DNA of 7,861 bases from Candidatus Latescibacterota bacterium. Its GTDB lineage: Bacteria > Latescibacterota > UBA2968 > GCA-2709665. The position numbers and the translations under genes were made by a program. This document shows, in pieces, positions 4,555 through 7,861 of the stretch. The first letter of the stretch is position 1; each line of letters starts with the position of its first letter. The notes beneath the pieces are model-generated. The model did no database searches and was not told the origin of the DNA. It saw nothing but the letters and a program-made list of their open reading frames with translations. The DNA is taken from the NCBI GenBank assembly GCA_030746455.1, contig JASLMQ010000802.1:1-7861 (forward strand). The letters run 5' to 3'.

Positions 4555-6969
4555 TTACCGGATGACCATGAACTTGCCGTTCTTCATCTTGCCCTCTTGC
4601 CCGGGTACCAGCGACTCGACTACATAGAAGTAGATCCCGGATGGGATCGCGCCAGTCCCCAGCGACATGGCCAGCTGGTCCCACTGCGCCTCCCCAAGCC
4701 AGACTTCGGGATTGTTGGGGTTGTCCGTGCGGTCGTCGTGCTTGATCTGTGCAACCATATCGCCTGCCGAATTGAACACATAGATCCAGCACAGGCTCGG
4801 CACGTTCACGAACCGGATCTGCGTCTTGCCCGGGTACTGGAGGTTCGCGTCTCCCACCCGGAACGGGTTGGGAACCACGAACACCTCGCGAGCCAGGTTC
4901 TCCGTCTGGCTCACTGCCGGCTGCTTCGGGCTGAAGAACTTGGGCTTGCGCTGCGCCCGTGCCCACTGGCCGCCCTCCAGACCCGCCTGCACCTGTGCCT
5001 GGACCTTCGCGGGCAGCGTGGCCATGGTGCCCACGCGCCCGGCCCAGTCCGCGTGGCCGCTGGCGTAGGAACGAACCGAGTACCAGTAGTTGAATCCCGC
5101 CACCGACGCGGTATCCGTAAAGGTCGTGGTGGCGCTCGATACCTCGCCGACCTGGGACCACGGCCCGTCCGGGTTCCACTCCGACCGGTAGATCCGGTAG
5201 CCCGCAACGTCGGCAACCCCGTAGTCCGGGTTCACCGCGTTGCTCGCCGAACTCCAGTTGAGCCGGTTGGTCGCATCCGGACTGTTGGTCACCACTGCGT
5301 AGACGTCCGGCGGCGCGTCGGGCAGATCATACTCGTTGTCATACGCCCACTTGGCCCGGGTGAAGAACTCCGCCATCCAGGTCTCGCCCTTCGCCAGCTC
5401 GCCCTGATCGTTGCGGGTCGTCCGCGTCCAGGTGTAGAGATCATCCTCTCCCGCCCCGGAGCCGCCGACCCAGGCCACCACCAGCTTCCCCTTGTCCCCG
5501 GGGGCCAACGTGTATGGTCCGAAGGTCTGGGTGCTGTAGAACACCCCCATCGATGAGGGATTCGCGTCGAACCCGGAGCCAGCAACCATATCGTACATCG
5601 CCTTCCGGTCGTGCGCGTTCGGGCGGGGGTCGTCCGAAACGGTCTCCCCCTCGATCCGGAAGAAGCGAACCGCGTGCGGCTGGTCGCCCGTCGGCTGCAC
5701 GAACTTGCCCGCATCGCGGGTGTTGAACCCCCAGGTCCCGCCGTCCTCATACGCCAGGGGCCCAAAGCCCATATACTGATAGGAGCAGAACTCCCCTTCC
5801 TTACGACCGGTGTCGCACGACGGCGAGATGATCAGCGTGTTGACGGGGTCGCCCGTGTCATCCCACGGGAACTCCGGGCTGTCGCCGTCCCAGTCCACGA
5901 TCATCTTCAACCCCGCGGCCGGTCCCGCATACCCCGCGTTCTCGGAGTAGACGATCCAGTCGTCCAGGCCACCGGCGTTGTACCAGTGCCACCGGTCCGA
6001 CCGGTTGTAGTGGCAGAGCCCCGCGTCGGTGAGCATCCAGCACCCCATCATCGGGATGTAGACCTCGTCCAGCGTCTCCTCCGCAAGGTCGCGTACCCCG
6101 TCTCCGTCGGAGTCACCCGTGTTCTCGAACTCGATCTCCACCAGGATGAAGTCGTCGAAGGCCGGATAGCTCCACGTCATGTGGCGTCGAGTGAAGGTCA
6201 CGCCCGCCAGGGTGGTCCACTTGGTGAGTACGATCTCCTCGGCCCACTCGTCCGACCGGCTCGACGGCGCCGCCGGGGGGCCAGCGGTTTGATACTCCCC
6301 GAAACGCCAGTTGTCGATCACCACGGGACGTCGGCTCAACGGCTCCTTGTCGAGCTTCTGCGGCAGGACTTCCTCCGCCCAGTTCGAGGGATAGTAATAC
6401 GGGAGTCCCTGCCGCCAGTCGGCCCCAGCCTCCTCGGCCGAAGAAGGCCGAACCCGCGGCTCCCCGCCGAGGTACTTCAGGTCATCGTCCTCCGACGGGT
6501 CCTGGTACATCGGCACGATCTCGTCGAGCATGTCCGATCTCGGCCCCGAGAGGACCACGTAGTATCCGTCCTTCGAGAAGTCGGCGTAGACCGGGAAGCT
6601 CGCCGGCACCTTCAGCGCCAGCCCGATGCCTTCCCCGTGGGACGTGCTCTCGATGCGGCCCTCGCTGTTGCAGTCCACGCGGAAGTTCGGCAGCTGCGAG
6701 GCCCACGAGTCCCCCGTGATGAGGTCGCTGCCCACGGTGGCGGGATAGACCATGCTGCTCGCCCGCGAGAGCGCGGCGCCGATGGACCCCCCCTGCGTGC
6801 CCAGGTTGGTCACAGAGGTGTAGAGCATCCCGCGCTCCAGCGCATACCTTCCGGCCGAGCCCGGGTGGTTCGCCTGAGCGCCGGCTTCCGCCGCCCAGCC
6901 TACGGTCAGCCCGATGGCGAGGGTAAAGACCAGCATCCCCCTCCAAACGGTGTTCAAACGGATCGGCAT
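4555..6969 (-). CDS. Secreted protein with Fn3-like domain and FlgD-Ig/type IX-like C-terminal sorting domain
   Basis: The product has 804 residues. The ATG at 6967-6969 has an excellent AGGAGG seven bases upstream. A signal peptide is visible (MPIRLNTVWRGMLVFTLAIG... cleavage near AGAQA, residue 33). Residues about 40-545 form a large Trp/Tyr/Asp-rich body that I do not recognise. It includes a D-x-D-x-D-G-x-x-D calcium-loop-like DSDGDGVRD at 286-294 and an Asp-rich stretch near 359-374. A fibronectin-III-like domain spans about 550-640 (PDAPPDVYAVV, GYRIYRS, YWYSVRSYA). After a Pro/Lys/Gln linker, 696-804 is a FlgD-Ig-like/Por-secretion C-terminal domain: VVPNPFR, IYVFNSAGDMV, IPSGIYFYVV and the final KNGKFMVIR. 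Such domains direct cargo through type IX or related systems in FCB bacteria. The gene sits between a TonB-dependent receptor and a PorV-like gene, probably in one transcript. Cargo status is inferred; the function of the body is unknown. Confidence 0.88.
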   Translation of the reverse strand: MPIRLNTVWRGMLVFTLAIGLTVGWAAEAGAQANHPGSAGRYALERGMLYTSVTNLGTQGGSIGAALSRASSMVYPATVGSDLITGDSWASQLPNFRVDCNSEGRIESTSHGEGIGLALKVPASFPVYADFSKDGYYVVLSGPRSDMLDEIVPMYQDPSEDDDLKYLGGEPRVRPSSAEEAGADWRQGLPYYYPSNWAEEVLPQKLDKEPLSRRPVVIDNWRFGEYQTAGPPAAPSSRSDEWAEEIVLTKWTTLAGVTFTRRHMTWSYPAFDDFILVEIEFENTGDSDGDGVRDLAEETLDEVYIPMMGCWMLTDAGLCHYNRSDRWHWYNAGGLDDWIVYSENAGYAGPAAGLKMIVDWDGDSPEFPWDDTGDPVNTLIISPSCDTGRKEGEFCSYQYMGFGPLAYEDGGTWGFNTRDAGKFVQPTGDQPHAVRFFRIEGETVSDDPRPNAHDRKAMYDMVAGSGFDANPSSMGVFYSTQTFGPYTLAPGDKGKLVVAWVGGSGAGEDDLYTWTRTTRNDQGELAKGETWMAEFFTRAKWAYDNEYDLPDAPPDVYAVVTNSPDATNRLNWSSASNAVNPDYGVADVAGYRIYRSEWNPDGPWSQVGEVSSATTTFTDTASVAGFNYWYSVRSYASGHADWAGRVGTMATLPAKVQAQVQAGLEGGQWARAQRKPKFFSPKQPAVSQTENLAREVFVVPNPFRVGDANLQYPGKTQIRFVNVPSLCWIYVFNSAGDMVAQIKHDDRTDNPNNPEVWLGEAQWDQLAMSLGTGAIPSGIYFYVVESLVPGQEGKMKNGKFMVIR

Positions 6970-6975
6970 TGAGTA

Positions 6976-6981
6976 ACCTCC
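6976..6981 (-). promoter_or_regulatory. Strong ribosome binding site for the 804-residue secreted protein
   Basis: The minus strand reads GAGGAGG then TTACTCA before the ATG at 6969. This is a near-consensus Shine-Dalgarno site with optimal spacing, much stronger than those of the downstream operon. It fixes the start and suggests high expression of this product. Confidence 0.75.
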
Positions 6982-7027
6982 TCTTGTCTGAATCTCAGGA
7001 GAAACAGCCGACTTTGGCGAGAACCCG

Positions 7028-7067
7028 GCCCGGTGCCAGACCCCCGCCAGGTCTCAAACGTCCGGGC
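7028..7067 (-). other. Nested stem-loop between the receptor and secreted-protein genes
   Basis: An outer pair of 6-base arms (7028-7033 with 7062-7067, GCCCGG/CCGGGC) encloses an inner 5-base stem (7038-7042 with 7050-7054, AGACC/GGTCT) with a 7-base loop. It begins immediately after the receptor stop codon. No U-tract follows. It may be a partial attenuator or a processing or stability element that sets different expression for the two genes. Short arms in GC-rich DNA can occur by chance. Confidence 0.3.
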
Positions 7068-7068
7068 A

Positions 7069-7861
7069 TTAGAAGCTCGCCCTCAGGCCGATCTCGACCC
7101 TTCTGGGATCGCCGTAGAAGCTCCGGTCGCTCAGGTCTCCATACTTCATGAAGTCCGAGTTGTCCGGACGGGCCGTCACCAACCCCCAGTTGGTCCAGTC
7201 GGTCGTGTTGTACGAGCTGTCGTCCTGCTGGTTGAACAGGTTGCGTATTTCCATGTAGAGGCTGGCCTCCGCCCTGCCCTTGCCGAACGGGAGCCGCTTC
7301 TCGATGGACATGTCCGTCCAGGTGCGGACCGGACGCAGCCGGAGCTCGCGGCCGGCATTGGGCGGCGTGTACCAGAACGCGCCGTTGTTCTGAAGGCGCC
7401 ACACCAGGTTCACCCGCCAGTTGGCCAGCAGCTTGCTCCCGAACAGCTTCACGTTCGGACCGTAGTCCGGTGGTGTGAGGTAGACGAACTGGACGCTCCC
7501 CTGGTTTCGGATGTTCCCTCCGTCCGAACCGAGGCCGGTCTGGTAGCCCCGCGCCCAGATCCAGAAGTGCTCCTGATCGAACTCGTCGAGCGCCACGAGG
7601 CCATAATCGCGTGCGTTCATCCGAGTCTGCTCGTAGCCCCGCCCGCCAGGGTTGCCGTCACGCCGGTTGATGCTCCGGATGGCGGACTCGGCGGACCTGC
7701 CGAATTTCTCGATCTCCTCGACCGTGAGCGGCACGGCCACCTCGGCGCCACCTACGACATCGTACTTGTACCAGTAGCGCCCGCTGGCGACCCACACGGA
7801 GTCGGGGTAGAACCGGTTGAACCACGCGTCGTAGTTCCCCCATCCGTTCTGGGCCCAGGTC
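7069..7861 (-). CDS. TonB-dependent receptor-like outer-membrane protein, C-terminal part (cut by window edge)
   Basis: Only the last 263 codons are visible. The frame is open through base 7861 (TWAQNGWGNYDAWFNRFYPD precedes the first in-frame GTG at 7797), so no start lies in the window. The sequence is rich in Trp/Tyr with alternating beta-strand patterns. It contains the typical late-barrel segments of TonB-dependent receptors: WRVNLVWRLQNNGAFWYTP, RTWTDMSIEKRLPFGKG, a YMEIRNLFNQQDD element (the usual E-x-x-N-L-F-N motif of the penultimate strands), and the C-terminal RRVEIGLRASF with terminal Phe. These barrels import large substrates using TonB energy, or form SusC-like complexes with surface proteins. 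The plug and N-terminal regions lie outside, so the substrate cannot be told. It is first in line with the secreted-protein and PorV-like genes, 99 bases upstream. A non-TonB barrel with a carboxypeptidase-like leader domain is the main alternative. Confidence 0.8.
   Translation of the reverse strand, partial: TWAQNGWGNYDAWFNRFYPDSVWVASGRYWYKYDVVGGAEVAVPLTVEEIEKFGRSAESAIRSINRRDGNPGGRGYEQTRMNARDYGLVALDEFDQEHFWIWARGYQTGLGSDGGNIRNQGSVQFVYLTPPDYGPNVKLFGSKLLANWRVNLVWRLQNNGAFWYTPPNAGRELRLRPVRTWTDMSIEKRLPFGKGRAEASLYMEIRNLFNQQDDSSYNTTDWTNWGLVTARPDNSDFMKYGDLSDRSFYGDPRRVEIGLRASF

Noticed and set aside
3674..4627. 317-codon open frame on the + strand
   Set aside because: Antisense to the PorV-like gene, with low-complexity Val/Arg/His composition and no recognisable motif. 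The minus-strand gene has a signal peptide, family motifs and a ribosome binding site.
4597..5556. 319-codon open frame on the + strand
   Set aside because: Antisense shadow of the Fn3 and sorting-domain half of the 804-residue gene; no protein features.
5611..6972. 453-codon open frame on the + strand
   Set aside because: It lies wholly antisense to the well-supported 804-residue gene. Its Arg/Val/His/Pro-rich translation has no domain, as expected from GC-rich third-position bias on the opposite strand.

Overview
The window is a high-GC (clearly above 60% by eye) bacterial segment in which every supported gene lies on the minus strand. Transcription therefore runs from high to low coordinates. 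Seven protein genes are present, two of them cut by the window edges. The content is a TonB-dependent receptor end, a secreted protein with a FlgD/Por-type C-terminal domain, a PorV/PorQ-type barrel, tandem formylglycine-generating-enzyme-like (FGE-like) lipoproteins, a TPR protein and a CRTAC1/FG-GAP protein. This suggests a Gram-negative member of the wider Fibrobacteres-Chlorobi-Bacteroidetes (FCB) or Gemmatimonadota/Eisenbacteria/Latescibacteria assemblage, or a similar uncultured lineage. No rRNA or universal marker is present, so this placement is inference.

Region A (about 7861 down to 3536) is an outer-membrane and secretion module. First comes the C-terminal end of a TonB-dependent receptor-like beta-barrel. 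Next is an 804-residue exported protein with a signal peptide, a large unrecognised aromatic-rich body, a fibronectin-III-like domain and a C-terminal FlgD-Ig/type IX-like sorting domain. Last is a PorV/PorQ-family barrel. The genes are separated by 99 and 38 bases and the second and third have strong ribosome binding sites. A plausible reading is that the 804-residue protein is a type IX-like cargo, the PorV-like barrel is its outer-membrane shuttle or anchor, and the receptor is a functional partner.

Region B (3375-3535) is the only sizeable gap between genes. It holds a 7-bp hairpin just after the PorV-like stop, a perfect 16-bp inverted repeat with a 34-base loop, and directly against it a sigma70-like promoter (TTGTAG, 17 bases, TATACT) pointing into the next gene.

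Region C (3338 down to 1) looks like one operon. Two tandem, diverged FGE-like lipoproteins both lack the catalytic cysteine pair. They are followed by a TPR protein whose start overlaps the preceding gene by 38 bases, and then by the beginning of a CRTAC1/ASPIC-UnbV-type FG-GAP repeat protein that runs off the window. All four have export signals, so the products probably act in the periplasm or at the cell surface. A shared function is inferred from context only.

There is no mobile element, CRISPR array or RNA gene that I can support. The most interesting points are the pair of cysteine-less FGE-like lipoproteins linked to TPR and FG-GAP proteins, the receptor/cargo/PorV trio, the inverted repeat abutting the promoter, and a degenerate 9-base periodic tract in front of the CRTAC1-like gene.
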